Shown here piece after piece: positions 8,237 to 16,962 of a stretch of 64,000 bases of DNA. The translations under genes were made by a program, and so were the position numbers. The notes under the pieces were generated by a model. That model saw only the letters and a program-made list of their open reading frames with translations. It had not been told where the DNA came from and ran no database searches. Source of the DNA: Planctomicrobium piriforme (lineage in GTDB: Bacteria; Planctomycetota; Planctomycetia; Planctomycetales; Planctomycetaceae); assembly GCA_945860955.1 (NCBI GenBank), contig CAMATH010000034.1:1-64000 (forward strand). The letters are read 5' to 3'. Positions within the stretch are counted from its first letter, which is position 1; each line of letters opens with the position of its first letter.

Positions 8237-9628
8237 TTACCTCGCCGACTCGACGACGTATTCGCGGTTTCCGTTCAAGCCGGGCATCGGGACAGGGTAC
8301 TTTCCGTCCTTGTCGGCGAGGACCGGCGCGGGGGACGCGAATGTCAGCTTGTCGACGTCCGGGGCGAGTTCGTGTTTGTATTCCAGAGCTTCGTCAAACG
8401 TGACCACTTTACCGGTGTGGCAGGCCATGCGACCCATCGCCGTCACCAGACTCGCCTTGGCACCCCGTTCGACTTCGTTGTGGGGCCGATCGAGGCGAAT
8501 TGACTCCAGCAGGTGGTCCCACTCAAGCTGGTACGGATTCGGTTCCGGCTGCTTGGCCGCCCAGATTTGCGACTTCTTGCTGCCGATCCGCTGGTCCGAA
8601 AACGTGGCAGCTCGCGAGGGGGCGTGGCCGGCGGTCGAGATGATCGCCGAACCTTTCGTTCCGTGGGCGTAGCTGGCGAACTCGTTGTGGCATCCTTCCA
8701 TGGTGCGTCCTTCGAGATACATCTTCGCGCCGTCGGCGAACGTGAACTCGGTCGAGTACGAGTCAAAGTTCTGGTCGACGTAGTCGCCACGGTAATTGCG
8801 GCCACCCGAGCCTTTGGCTTCCACCGGCCAGGCGTCCTTGAACCAGCAGCACTCATCGATGTTGTGGATCAGGAAGTCGCTGTAGCCACCCCCCGACGCC
8901 CACAGGAAGGCGTGGAAATTCTGGATCTGGTACAGCAGTTCCGACATTCCTTCGGGTTTCTTCTTGGCGAACGCGACACCGGTCGGACCGGCCATGCGGT
9001 AGGCACGCAGCAGTGTGATGTCGCCAATCTCGCCCCCCTTGATCCGCTGGAACATCTCGCCGCGCGCTTCGCAGTGCCTGCACATCAGGCCGACGCCCAC
9101 TTTCAAATTGCGGCGGACCGATTCCTCACCAAGAGCGAGCATCCGGCGGGTGCTGGGACCATCGACGGCGATCGGCTTCTCCATGAAGACGTTGAGGCCC
9201 TTTGCGATCGCGTAGGTGAAATGCACCCAACGGAACGCGGGGGGCGTCGTGAGAATCACGATGTCCCCCGGCTTCAGCACGTCCATCGCCTTCTGATAGC
9301 CATCAAATCCGATGAACTTGCGATCTTCGGGAACGTCGACCTTGCTGTCGAACTTGGGCTTGAGCTGGTCGTAGCTCGCCTTGATTCGCTGTTCGAAGAC
9401 GTCGGCCATCGCAACCAGTTTGGTCGGCCCGTTCTTGCTGTTCATCGCGTCGCTAGCGGCACCTGTACCACGGCCCCCCGCGCCAATCAGGGCGAGTTGA
9501 ATCGTATTGCTCTCGCCAGCGTACGCGCCGGGCAGAACCAGGCTGCTCAAAGTGCCTGCAACAGCGGCCAGACCGGTGCTTTTCAGCAGATCGCGGCGGG
9601 TCAAGCCGGTGGGGGACGTTTCGTTCAT
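8237..9628 (-). CDS. Tat-exported Gfo/Idh/MocA-family oxidoreductase
   Basis: NAD(P)-dependent dehydrogenase of about 463 residues, predicted to be exported folded through the Tat pathway. The signal peptide carries the twin arginines in LTRRDLLKS followed by a hydrophobic stretch ending AYA. The Rossmann motif is LALIGAGGRGTG, and the cofactor/catalytic EKP motif appears as NVFMEKPIAVDGPS. Later segments, such as FLIHNIDECCWFKDAWPV, are typical of the planctomycete-expanded group. ATG 9628 is preferred over an upstream ATG at 9652 because GGAGAG lies at ribosome-binding distance. The gene may be co-transcribed with the glycosidase downstream, but a strong palindrome separates them. Its sugar substrate is unknown. 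Confidence 0.88.
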   Translation of the reverse strand: MNETSPTGLTRRDLLKSTGLAAVAGTLSSLVLPGAYAGESNTIQLALIGAGGRGTGAASDAMNSKNGPTKLVAMADVFEQRIKASYDQLKPKFDSKVDVPEDRKFIGFDGYQKAMDVLKPGDIVILTTPPAFRWVHFTYAIAKGLNVFMEKPIAVDGPSTRRMLALGEESVRRNLKVGVGLMCRHCEARGEMFQRIKGGEIGDITLLRAYRMAGPTGVAFAKKKPEGMSELLYQIQNFHAFLWASGGGYSDFLIHNIDECCWFKDAWPVEAKGSGGRNYRGDYVDQNFDSYSTEFTFADGAKMYLEGRTMEGCHNEFASYAHGTKGSAIISTAGHAPSRAATFSDQRIGSKKSQIWAAKQPEPNPYQLEWDHLLESIRLDRPHNEVERGAKASLVTAMGRMACHTGKVVTFDEALEYKHELAPDVDKLTFASPAPVLADKDGKYPVPMPGLNGNREYVVESAR

Positions 9629-9817
9629 CAGCGCTCTCCGAAAACGGAACAAACAGGTAGGGGTGGACTGATCTGACTCAAGGGGCGATTCTAGGTCACT
9701 TCGACGGGTTTTGTAAAACGAACGCGCGACGGATGTGGAGACTGCGATTCCACCACCGTTACTCTATAGTGTGCCTGTCGCGAGGTTGTCGCCGTTTCCC
9801 CTGGAAGGGAGTTACGC

Positions 9818-10366
9818 ATGTGGTTCACAGAAAATCCCTGGCCCCCTGCCTTGATTTGCGGTGTGCTGGCGGCTGTCGCGTTGACAGTCTGGTTCCAGCG
9901 GCAACAGTCGAAGTGGCTGCTGATGGCGGCGGGGGCGATTCTCGCCGCGGTCGCCGTCTGGTACATCGAAAAACAAATCATCACGGAGCGGGAACAGGTC
10001 GAACTGCAGGTGATCGACCTGGTGAAATCGTTTGAGGCGGGCGACGAGGAGCGGGTCCTGAACCACTTTTCGCCACAGGCGGTTTTGTGGCGGGGTCAGG
10101 TTCTTGTGGCGCTCAAGCTGGTGAAGGTGAAAAACCTGGATGTCAAAGACATGAGCGTGCAATTGGTGTCGAAAGATACCGAAGCGATCTCGCATTTTCG
10201 CGCGAACGGAACGGTGATGATGGCGGGAATGGAGGGGGGCCATCAGCCGTCGCGATGGAAGCTGACGTGGCGCAAGGAAAAAGGCGATTGGAAGATCATC
10301 GACGTGATCCGGCTGAATCCACTCAAAGATGAGCCGATGGGAGTGCTTGACTCCCGAGCGCAATGA
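9818..10366 (+). CDS. Two-TM membrane-anchored protein with NTF2/SnoaL-like domain
   Basis: Protein of 182 residues with no assigned function. Two hydrophobic helices lie at the N-terminus (about 10-25 and 32-48, the latter WLLMAAGAILAAVAVWYI). A soluble domain of about 130 residues follows: EQVELQVIDLVKSFEAGDEERVLNHFSP, then alternating strands ending WRKEKGDWKIIDVIRL. That is the usual form of an NTF2-like (SnoaL/DUF4440) fold. The start is supported by GGAAGGGAG a few bases before ATG 9818. It converges on the desaturase gene across a hairpin-rich gap. Confidence 0.6.
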   Translation: MWFTENPWPPALICGVLAAVALTVWFQRQQSKWLLMAAGAILAAVAVWYIEKQIITEREQVELQVIDLVKSFEAGDEERVLNHFSPQAVLWRGQVLVALKLVKVKNLDVKDMSVQLVSKDTEAISHFRANGTVMMAGMEGGHQPSRWKLTWRKEKGDWKIIDVIRLNPLKDEPMGVLDSRAQ

Positions 10367-10422
10367 AGCCGCGCTTGGGGGGCCGTCGATTTGAGAGATC
10401 CGGTCGCATGTTTGCCACAGCC

Positions 10423-10476
10423 GGTTGTGGTTCCGCTTCGCGGGAACCATAACCCGAGCGACGCCGCAGAGCGTCG
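10423..10476. repeat. Two adjacent hairpins between convergent genes
   Basis: The first hairpin pairs GGTTGTGGTTCC (10423-10434) with GGAACCATAACC (10443-10454), with one mismatch. The second pairs CGACGC (10459-10464) with GCGTCG (10471-10476) around CGCAGA. They lie between the converging NTF2-like gene and desaturase gene and could terminate both. The sequences look like dispersed planctomycete intergenic repeats rather than classical U-tailed terminators. Confidence 0.45.
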
Positions 10477-10518
10477 TCCCTACGAAACCGGCAGCCCCCG
10501 CTATTTCACCGGCGTTCC

Positions 10519-11478
10519 TCAGCTTTGCGCGACCGGGGTCTGCATCGTCGGCTGGCCGGCTTCGGCTTTGGTGCCGAGAGGGATCCCGTGGGCTGGGTTC
10601 GTTCGCCCGAGTTCCAGCACCTTTTCCGGGACAGGTTTGACGTTCCACACCAAGCCCAGTTTCTCAAACGTCCAGATCATGTAGTAGGTGACGTCGACCT
10701 CCCACCAGTAAAAGCCATTGCGGGCCGAGGCGGGATAGTAATGGTGGTTGTTGTGCCACCCTTCACCAAAAGCGAACAGCGCCAGCAACCAGTTGTTTCG
10801 ACTGTGGTCAGTGGTGATAAATCGGCGGCTTCCCAGAACATGCGCCAGTGAGTTGATGCAATACGTGACGTGATACAGGAACACCGTCGAGATCAGGAAT
10901 CCCCAGACGAACATCTGCCAGGCGGTGACACCCAGTTGTGGTGCCCACGTCTGCAGCGCCCAACCCAGTCCGTACATCAGCAGGCCGTGGGTCAAGACGG
11001 CGATTCCGTCGTATTTATTGATGAAAACCAGTTCGGGAAATTTCATCAAGTCGGGAACCCGTTTCACCCGCAACTGGGTGTTCGCCTCGGTCATGAACCA
11101 GCCCATGTGGCTCCACAGAAACGTGTGCTGAATGGGCGAATGCTCGTCTTCCGGTTCGTCGGAATGGCTGTGATGGTCGCGATGATGCGCGGCCCACCAG
11201 ATCGGACCGCGTTGCGCCGCCGCGCAACCGATAAAAGCCCAAAGGAATTGAAACCAACGCGACGTCTGAAACGCCTTGTGGGCGAAGTAGCGATGGTAAA
11301 ACCCGGTGAGCGCCATGCCACGGACGGCATAAACGACAAACGCGACCGCGAACGCGGTCCAGCTCCAACCGACCCAGAAAACCGCGAGGCAGCCCAGGTG
11401 CATCGCGAAGAATGGCACCATTCCAAGCCAATCGATCTGGCGATTCCAGGGGAGGGGAGAGGCTGTCGTCGTGCTCAT
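10519..11478 (-). CDS. Membrane fatty-acid desaturase (acyl-CoA delta-9 type)
   Basis: Di-iron integral membrane desaturase of 319 residues, expected to introduce a cis double bond into fatty acyl chains. The three histidine boxes are present and correctly ordered: HRYFAH, HHRDHH and GEGWHNNHH. Several hydrophobic segments surround them (for example MVPFFAMHLGCLAVFWVGW and QMFVWGFLISTVFLYHVTY). The length matches bacterial stearoyl-CoA desaturase homologues. It is separated from CbiX upstream on the same strand by about 155 bases. Start ATG 11478 has only a weak ribosome-binding site. Confidence 0.93.
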   Translation of the reverse strand: MSTTTASPLPWNRQIDWLGMVPFFAMHLGCLAVFWVGWSWTAFAVAFVVYAVRGMALTGFYHRYFAHKAFQTSRWFQFLWAFIGCAAAQRGPIWWAAHHRDHHSHSDEPEDEHSPIQHTFLWSHMGWFMTEANTQLRVKRVPDLMKFPELVFINKYDGIAVLTHGLLMYGLGWALQTWAPQLGVTAWQMFVWGFLISTVFLYHVTYCINSLAHVLGSRRFITTDHSRNNWLLALFAFGEGWHNNHHYYPASARNGFYWWEVDVTYYMIWTFEKLGLVWNVKPVPEKVLELGRTNPAHGIPLGTKAEAGQPTMQTPVAQS

Positions 11479-11634
11479 CTGTCAGGGCGATTCGGAAAGT
11501 GTCTGGCGGTAGGGGTGGTCGCGTGACCGGGGGGCATCATCGCGATTTTGGTGATTTGGGCAAGGCCAATGCGAATTGGAGCGGGCGCGACGAACCGGGC
11601 GAGCAGTCGGTGCCAGCCCAATCCCGTTCCCGCG

Positions 11635-12066
11635 TCACCCCCCCGTTGATTCGAACTCACTCAATCGCTGCCGCACGATTTCAACCATCAGCGGATGCAG
11701 TCCCAACGGCGGGCAGACGACGAACTCGACCTCGGGAAACCGCTCGCCGAGCTGATCACGATGCGATTTCAGGTCGTCGACCACATGCGCCCCGGCAGAA
11801 AGAAAATAGGGGAGCATCCGCACGCGTGTGGCCCCGCGCTCAACACATTTCGCCCCCCCGGTGGGAATGTCGGGTGTCGCCAGCTCCAGGTAGGCGGTTT
11901 CGATGATTTCGAATTGCCCCTCCGGCGCGAGCAGGTTGGCGAGTCGCACGATGTCGGCGTTCGCTTCCGCGCGCCGGCTGCCATGCGCGATCAACAGCAC
12001 CGCGTCGTGAGAGTGGATACCCGCAGGCGGTGGCGACGGAGGCGAATTCGGTTCAGAGGGGGGCAT
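11635..12066 (-). CDS. cbiX: Short CbiX-type sirohydrochlorin chelatase
   Basis: Class II chelatase-fold protein of 143 residues. It has the N-terminal LLIAHGSR motif with the metal-binding His, and LPYFLSAGAHVVDDL carrying the second His. The length fits the small CbiX type, which works as a homodimer inserting Co or Fe into sirohydrochlorin. The first 20 residues are Pro/Ser-rich, so the true start may be further in. No other cobalamin or siroheme genes are in the window, so which metal and pathway it serves cannot be told. Confidence 0.8.
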   Translation of the reverse strand: MPPSEPNSPPSPPPAGIHSHDAVLLIAHGSRRAEANADIVRLANLLAPEGQFEIIETAYLELATPDIPTGGAKCVERGATRVRMLPYFLSAGAHVVDDLKSHRDQLGERFPEVEFVVCPPLGLHPLMVEIVRQRLSEFESTGG

Positions 12067-12398
12067 TTCGTGTTTGTTTTTGTCTTCGAGTTCAGAACCC
12101 GCGTCACGGGAGGGCGAGGCTCCTGCTGAGCCCCCGCTGTGCTTTCGAGAGCAAAACGACGTTCTCCGGGCGGCACCCGCCCCACATTCTTTCGCAAGCA
12201 GCCGCAGGATTCGTGGTGGACCACACGCGCCTATGGGATGTCCATGTCATCGATTTCAATTCGACAACACGGCTCGACTGGATCCCGAGCAACGGTGGCT
12301 CGGCAGGAGCCTCGCCCTCCCGTGACCCTGGCTTCCCCGGTGTCCGTTGCGAATGGTCGCAACCACAAATCCGAGGCGTGGGACCGGCAGCCGGTGGA
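12067..12398. other. Intergenic region holding the inverted-repeat element
   Basis: The 332 bases between CbiX and the DUF116-prenyl synthase gene contain the inverted-repeat element and no ORF with recognisable protein features. Both flanking genes are on the minus strand, so the element separates two transcription units or sits within a long one. Confidence 0.6.
12103..12326. repeat. Inverted-repeat element with 30-base arms
   Basis: The left arm starts GTCACGGGAGGGCGAGGCTC (12103-12132) and the right arm (12297-12326) is its reverse complement with one mismatch in 30. The arms are about 164 bases apart. Weaker similarity extends a few bases inward (GAGCC-CCG against GAGCC-ACCG). The arm sequence, when translated, gives REGEAPAEP, a peptide often seen as a spurious ORF product in planctomycete genomes, so this is probably a dispersed non-coding repeat or small non-autonomous element. 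No transposase is encoded inside. Confidence 0.75.
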
Positions 12399-14321
12399 TC
12401 AAACCGCGATGACGGGGAGCGACAGCAATTCGGGGGTCGCGATCGCCGGCTCGTTGTTCTCGGGTGCCAGCACCATGTCGACCAGGAAGTACAGCAACTG
12501 CCGCAAGGATTCGGGCTGAACCTCGTCGGCGAGCGCTTCCGCTCGGGCCCGAGATTTCTCGACCAGCGCCTCGGCCTTGTCGAACACGCCACACGCTTCG
12601 AACACCCGCCGCAACCGTCCCAGGCGCAAAGCGGGGGGACCGTCGCCGCGCACGACCTGATCAAGTTCCTGCCGTTGCGCGGGACTGGCGGCTTCAAACG
12701 CCAGAGCGAGCAGCAGTGTCGGTCGCAACGAAGCCGCGTCCTGGCCGGCGATCAGTTTGTTGTTGTTGTCCCCCTCCCAGTCTTTCAGATCATTCAAAAT
12801 CTGAAAGCCGACCCCCAGGTGCCGGCAGAAGGTGGGGACCATCTCGGCGTAGGCGTCAATCGGCCCCGCCATCCGCAGGCCGGCGAACAAGGCCGCCTCG
12901 AAAGCCGGGGAGGTCTTGAGGGCGTAAATCTGCAGCGCATCGATCGGCTTTAAGGCGCGGCCCGGGGCGCTGTTCCACGCCATCTCCGCCCCTTGTCCAT
13001 CGCACAGTCGAATGTGGGCGGCGGCCATGCGGTCAGTGATGTCGGCGGCGATCTCGGCACCGACTTCTCCCCGCGCCGAGGAAACCAGCCGATAACCCAG
13101 ACCGATCAGATGGTCACCAATGTTGATCGCCGACCCGATCCCGTGCTTTCTGTGCAGGGTTTCTCGGCCATATCGATACTGGTCGTCGTCTTGAATGTCG
13201 TCATGAACGAGCGAAGCTTTGTGAAACGCCTCAATCGCCATGGCGACTTTACAGACCGCGTCGGGAAACACCGGGACAGAGTCCCCCGCGCCCGCCGAGA
13301 TCGCCTTCCCTCCCGTGGCGGCATCGTAAGCGGCCAGGGTAATGAACGGCCGGAACCGTTTGCCACCGTGGGCCAGCCAGTCGTAAGCGGCGGACTCGGT
13401 GATCGCGAGCGGAGACTCCAGGTCGGCGGGTTTCCCCTTGCTGCGGACTCGCGGAAGCAATCGCTCGAAATGCTTCTCGAACAATTCGTTCGACGCCCGC
13501 ATCAGCGGAACGTAACTGACCGTCGGTTGAGACTGCGGTTCTTCATATTTCTCCAGCACGTCCCAGACCCACGATTCATCGAGCGAGGTGTTCTTGCAGT
13601 CTCCCGAGTGCAGAGGAATCGCGTACGACGGTACCCCCGCGATCAGAACCTTGTCGATCGCCTTTTCGAGCACGTTCAGACACGACACACCCAAAATCGC
13701 GTCGATGTGCCCAGACACGATGATCTTGAGTACGATCGGCGACCCTTCCGCCACCAGCACTTTGTACCCAAGCTGTTCGGCCCGCACTTTGTAGTCGGCG
13801 ATCGAACACGCGCCGCACTTTTCGCAGTCGAGACCGAATTCGTCGTAATCTGCCGGGCAGCCTTCGGCATGTTTCAGGCAGTGCGGCAATAACAACATCC
13901 GCCGATTGAACGGAATCGCCAGAAACTGCTGCTTCCAGAAAAAATTCCCGACCAGCACCATGGCGAACCCCAAGTACTTTTCGGGGAGCTCCATTTGCGC
14001 CAGCAACTCGCGACCGCACGTCTCGAGCTCGTTCTTCGTGAATGGCTTCGCCCGATTGAGCCCGCGTGCGTATTCCTCAGCCCGCTGCTTGATCAACTCG
14101 CGCAGTTCCAATGTGTCGGGAACCGCCTTCAAGTGACTGGTGCTTCGCCGCGCACCATCACGCCGTTTGGGCAGTTCCAAATCGACTTCCATTTCGCGTT
14201 CGGCCTCGGCGACAGCGGTTGTGTCGGAGGATTCGTCCCGGTCGTAGTCGCTCGTAGAGATCGTCAAGGCAGGCTCCGCGGGAAGACAGGAATTCGGCAA
14301 TCTGGATTTTGTAGTCCCCAA
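12399..14321 (-). CDS. DUF116 domain fused to a polyprenyl (isoprenyl) diphosphate synthase
   Basis: Two-domain protein of up to 640 residues. The N-terminal part (about 70-265) matches the pattern of DUF116, with a cysteine cluster (LLLPHCLK, then C155, C166, C169 and C172 in [11 protein letters not shown]), suggesting an Fe-S or zinc site. The C-terminal part (about 285-600) is an all-alpha trans-prenyl synthase: GGKRFRP, first Asp-rich motif VHDDIQDDD, and second motif [13 protein letters not shown], in which the usual first Asp is Asn. The prenyl synthase should build a linear isoprenoid diphosphate; the DUF116 role is unknown. It lies 40 bases downstream of the cyclase gene on the same strand, so probably in one operon. 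The listed start is TTG; an internal TTG (14267) or ATG (14192) is also possible. Confidence 0.85.
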   Translation of the reverse strand: MGTTKSRLPNSCLPAEPALTISTSDYDRDESSDTTAVAEAEREMEVDLELPKRRDGARRSTSHLKAVPDTLELRELIKQRAEEYARGLNRAKPFTKNELETCGRELLAQMELPEKYLGFAMVLVGNFFWKQQFLAIPFNRRMLLLPHCLKHAEGCPADYDEFGLDCEKCGACSIADYKVRAEQLGYKVLVAEGSPIVLKIIVSGHIDAILGVSCLNVLEKAIDKVLIAGVPSYAIPLHSGDCKNTSLDESWVWDVLEKYEEPQSQPTVSYVPLMRASNELFEKHFERLLPRVRSKGKPADLESPLAITESAAYDWLAHGGKRFRPFITLAAYDAATGGKAISAGAGDSVPVFPDAVCKVAMAIEAFHKASLVHDDIQDDDQYRYGRETLHRKHGIGSAINIGDHLIGLGYRLVSSARGEVGAEIAADITDRMAAAHIRLCDGQGAEMAWNSAPGRALKPIDALQIYALKTSPAFEAALFAGLRMAGPIDAYAEMVPTFCRHLGVGFQILNDLKDWEGDNNNKLIAGQDAASLRPTLLLALAFEAASPAQRQELDQVVRGDGPPALRLGRLRRVFEACGVFDKAEALVEKSRARAEALADEVQPESLRQLLYFLVDMVLAPENNEPAIATPELLSLPVIAV

Positions 14322-14361
14322 CCGGGGGGCGGCAAGCCCAACACCGGTCGCGGTTGACGCT

Positions 14362-16224
14362 TCAGCCTGTCAGTGGGGGGCTGTTCCGCTGGCACCATTC
14401 CCGTGCCCTGCGCAAGGCACCGGTACAGAAAATCAGCGGGTACAGTTTCTCGAAGTACCACAACTTAGCAAAGTAGAACCCAATTGGCGACGGTGTCTGC
14501 CACGACTTCGCCGCGACCGCCCGCTCCAGCCACCGAATTCCGTTCACGATCGTTTCCTTCGGAATTTTCAGTTCCGACGGTAGCGAACACAGGGTTTCCA
14601 TCGCCAGTCCGGTTTCCTCCAGGGTCGAAACGGTTCCCGAGCCGGCTCCAAATCCGCCGTCGGCGTTTTGAGCCTGCATCAGCCAACGCATTCCTCGCTC
14701 AACGGCAGAACGGGTTTCGCCCAGGCACAGCCCCAGATCCCGATACGCCATCAGCACCTTGGCCGTCCCGTAGGTCGGGTTTTCGTCATCCGGGACGTCC
14801 TGATTTCCAAACCAGAGTGGCAACCACGCTCCGTCGGGCCGCTGACTCCTCGCGAGATACGCCAGCGCGGCCCGGCGCGCGGTCGCGATTCGCCGGGAGA
14901 GTTCGTTTATGGCTGCACAATCCCCCTGGCACTGCAGCCGACGATCGACGTAGTCGAGTCCCCGCAAAGAGTGTGCCGTCAAATCGGGGGCGCTTCGGTC
15001 GAAGGGCAACAGGCCCCAGCCTTTACAAAACGTCGGCCAGCCCCCGTCGTTGTTTTGCAGGTCGAGCAGCCAGCCCGCACCGGCGATGAGCGCCGCGTCA
15101 ATCTCGGTGTCGGGCTTCTCACCAGCCAGTTTGACGAGCGCCAAAAGCGCCCCCGGCGTGTCGTCCGCATCGGGGACACCGCCGGTCAGATCGGTCCAGG
15201 CCCAACCTCCCGCGGCGGCGTTGGTGTAAGGATGGATTTGCTTCCATTGTTGTCCCAGCAGCCAGGCCCGCAAGCCCGGACGCAGCTCGTCTGGCAGATC
15301 CCCTTCGAGCGCGTTGATTGCCAGGGTGGTGACCCAGGTCGCCAGATTCGTGTCGATGGGCCAACTGCCATCGGGACCGACCGAGTCTTCGAGAAATTTC
15401 GCTCCCAGACGGGCGACAGGATGATTGGCCCGCCCCATCGCCGCCAGGCTCATCGTGACGAAACTCGTGAGCGGCGTCGCTTCCAGGTACCCCCCGGAGG
15501 CGGGTTGAATTCGCTCCAGGACGCGCAGACTGCCGGGAATGCAGGCGTTTCGCAGCAGCCGAATCAGCGGGTTCCACGGTTTCCGTTTCGCATGTCGGAC
15601 CTGGCCGATCGCAATCAGCGCGGGCAATGCGTAGCTGACGACCGGCAATCGGACCCATTTGTAAAAATTGGCTGGGAGGCACGCGAGTTCAAACGGGAGC
15701 GCCGTCACGCGCTTCCAATCGACGAGACCCGCCAGAGCGCAATGCGTGAGAATCGGGATCGAAAACGTATGATCGCGCCCGTACCGCGCCAGTAGCGCGG
15801 GGACCCCGCCCGCCTGTTCGATATATGCCGACGCGCGACGGACAGCCTCCGTTCGATTCCAGTCCCGGCCGGCGAATGTCAGTGTCGCGTGCGCCAGCAT
15901 GGTGGTGGAGATGTTGCTGTGACTCTGCAGCGTGTCTCCCCAGCCCCCGTTCGGATTCTGGTGTCGGACAAGCCAGTCGAGTCCGCGGTTGGCGAGAACG
16001 CGGTGTGAGTTTTCGGAAGTTCCCGAAGGCGCGGAGGGAGTCGTCGCCGCGTCTGCCGGTCGCGCGACGGCCGGCGTACTGGCCTCAATTTGCAAGAGCG
16101 CCATGACCGCGGTCGCGGTCGACAGGGGCGATGTCGAGAGCTCCCCCTCCCAATGGCCGGCCGAATTCAACTCAGCCAATAGTGCCGAGCGCGCGTCGGA
16201 ACAAGCGGCATCGAGCGGCGACAT
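14362..16224 (-). CDS. Squalene-hopene cyclase-like terpene cyclase
   Basis: Class II terpene cyclase-like protein of 620 residues. It shows the protonating motif DADDT (about 352-356, the DXDDT motif) and several QW-type repeats: [27 protein letters not shown] and QNADGGF. The N-terminal [18 protein letters not shown] is typical of the prenyltransferase/squalene-oxidase repeat group. It would cyclise a polyprenyl substrate at the membrane. The synthase immediately downstream may supply that substrate, so the product may not be hopene. ATG 16224 is preferred over the upstream ATG 16341 because GGTGG precedes it and a long hairpin occupies the intervening bases. The sequence is divergent from standard hopanoid cyclases (about 640-720 residues). 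Confidence 0.82.
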   Translation of the reverse strand: MSPLDAACSDARSALLAELNSAGHWEGELSTSPLSTATAVMALLQIEASTPAVARPADAATTPSAPSGTSENSHRVLANRGLDWLVRHQNPNGGWGDTLQSHSNISTTMLAHATLTFAGRDWNRTEAVRRASAYIEQAGGVPALLARYGRDHTFSIPILTHCALAGLVDWKRVTALPFELACLPANFYKWVRLPVVSYALPALIAIGQVRHAKRKPWNPLIRLLRNACIPGSLRVLERIQPASGGYLEATPLTSFVTMSLAAMGRANHPVARLGAKFLEDSVGPDGSWPIDTNLATWVTTLAINALEGDLPDELRPGLRAWLLGQQWKQIHPYTNAAAGGWAWTDLTGGVPDADDTPGALLALVKLAGEKPDTEIDAALIAGAGWLLDLQNNDGGWPTFCKGWGLLPFDRSAPDLTAHSLRGLDYVDRRLQCQGDCAAINELSRRIATARRAALAYLARSQRPDGAWLPLWFGNQDVPDDENPTYGTAKVLMAYRDLGLCLGETRSAVERGMRWLMQAQNADGGFGAGSGTVSTLEETGLAMETLCSLPSELKIPKETIVNGIRWLERAVAAKSWQTPSPIGFYFAKLWYFEKLYPLIFCTGALRRAREWCQRNSPPLTG

Positions 16225-16270
16225 TTCCACCGGCTGCGGGAGAGAGAAACGCGGGATGGGGGAAACACAG

Positions 16271-16325
16271 AAAGAGCGAAGCTCTCTGGATCGCGACAAT
16301 TCGCGGCCAGAACGCTTCGCTCTTT
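16271..16325 (-). terminator. Long extended hairpin downstream of the HU gene
   Basis: The outer arms AAAGAGCGAAGC (16271-16282) and GCTTCGCTCTTT (16314-16325) pair perfectly. Inside them TCTGG pairs with CCAGA and CGCGA with TCGCG around CAAT, giving about 22 pairs with small bulges. On the minus strand the stem ends CTCTTTCTGTGTTT, a U-rich tail. It lies 76 bases past the HU stop and just before the cyclase start, so it probably terminates HU transcription. Confidence 0.65.
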
Positions 16326-16400
16326 GATTGCCCAATGGCAATTGCCACGTGGCGACTGAAACACGGACGGCGGTTCCGAGGATCCCGGGCGGGACTCGAA

Positions 16401-16730
16401 CTACTTGACCATGTCCTTGAGCGCCTTGAGGGGCACCACACGAACTTTCTTGGTCGCGGGCTTGGCGGGACGATCTTGCAATTCCTTCGTGAAGGGATTG
16501 ATCACACCCTTCTTCGCCGGCTGCGCGGGCTTGACACGCACCATGATCTTGACGAGACCGGGGATGGCGATGACGCCAGGCCCCTTCTTGCCAATGTTTT
16601 TGCTGACGAGTTCGCTCACCGCGTCGAGTACGGCGGAAACGTCTTTCTTCGCGACACCGGTGGTTTCGGAAATCGACTTCAAGAACTCGGACTTCGTAAC
16701 CAACTTCGGCTTGGCTTTGTCTGCGGCCAT
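16401..16730 (-). CDS. HU/IHF-family DNA-binding protein, planctomycete type
   Basis: Nucleoid protein of 109 residues. The N-terminal helical dimerisation part is VTKSEFLKSISETTGVAKKDVSAVLDAVSEL. The beta-arm region is altered: instead of the usual RxGRNPxTGE tip it has KKGVINPFTKELQDRPAK, followed by a basic tail PATKKVRVVPLKALKDMVK. The start is firm: GGAGGTGAAG lies directly before ATG 16730, although the frame is open further upstream. A strong promoter and a hairpin terminator flank it, consistent with an abundant monocistronic transcript. It should bend and compact DNA. Confidence 0.92.
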   Translation of the reverse strand: MAADKAKPKLVTKSEFLKSISETTGVAKKDVSAVLDAVSELVSKNIGKKGPGVIAIPGLVKIMVRVKPAQPAKKGVINPFTKELQDRPAKPATKKVRVVPLKALKDMVK

Positions 16731-16796
16731 CTTCACCTCCTGAAACTTGACTCGGTTGTGCCGGTTTTTTCGCCCGTCATGGGCTTCCGTGAACAG

Positions 16797-16825
16797 AGTT
16801 AAGCTGTTGGAAACTTGGTTGTCAA
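16797..16825 (-). promoter_or_regulatory. Sigma-70-type promoter of the HU gene
   Basis: On the minus strand a perfect -35 TTGACA (16820-16825) is followed after 17 bases by TTAACT (16797-16802) as a weaker -10. It lies about 70 bases upstream of the HU start codon in an AT-rich stretch that differs from the surrounding GC-rich sequence. Confidence 0.6.
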
Positions 16826-16962
16826 TAACCGCGATGTGGTTTTTTCCGCAAAATTCCCGCATTTTTTTCTTGCAATTCTTCCCTTGATCGGCGAATGTCG
16901 ACGTTGGTGATGGGTGAAGTGCCGCGTTTCGACAGCTCCCCAATGTCAAACTGGAGGTTGCG

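Noticed and set aside
8513-9676. Long plus-strand ORF (387 codons) opposite the Gfo/Idh/MocA gene
   Set aside because: Its translation is low-complexity and without any motif, whereas the minus-strand gene has signal peptide and family motifs. It is antisense shadow caused by GC-rich codon use.
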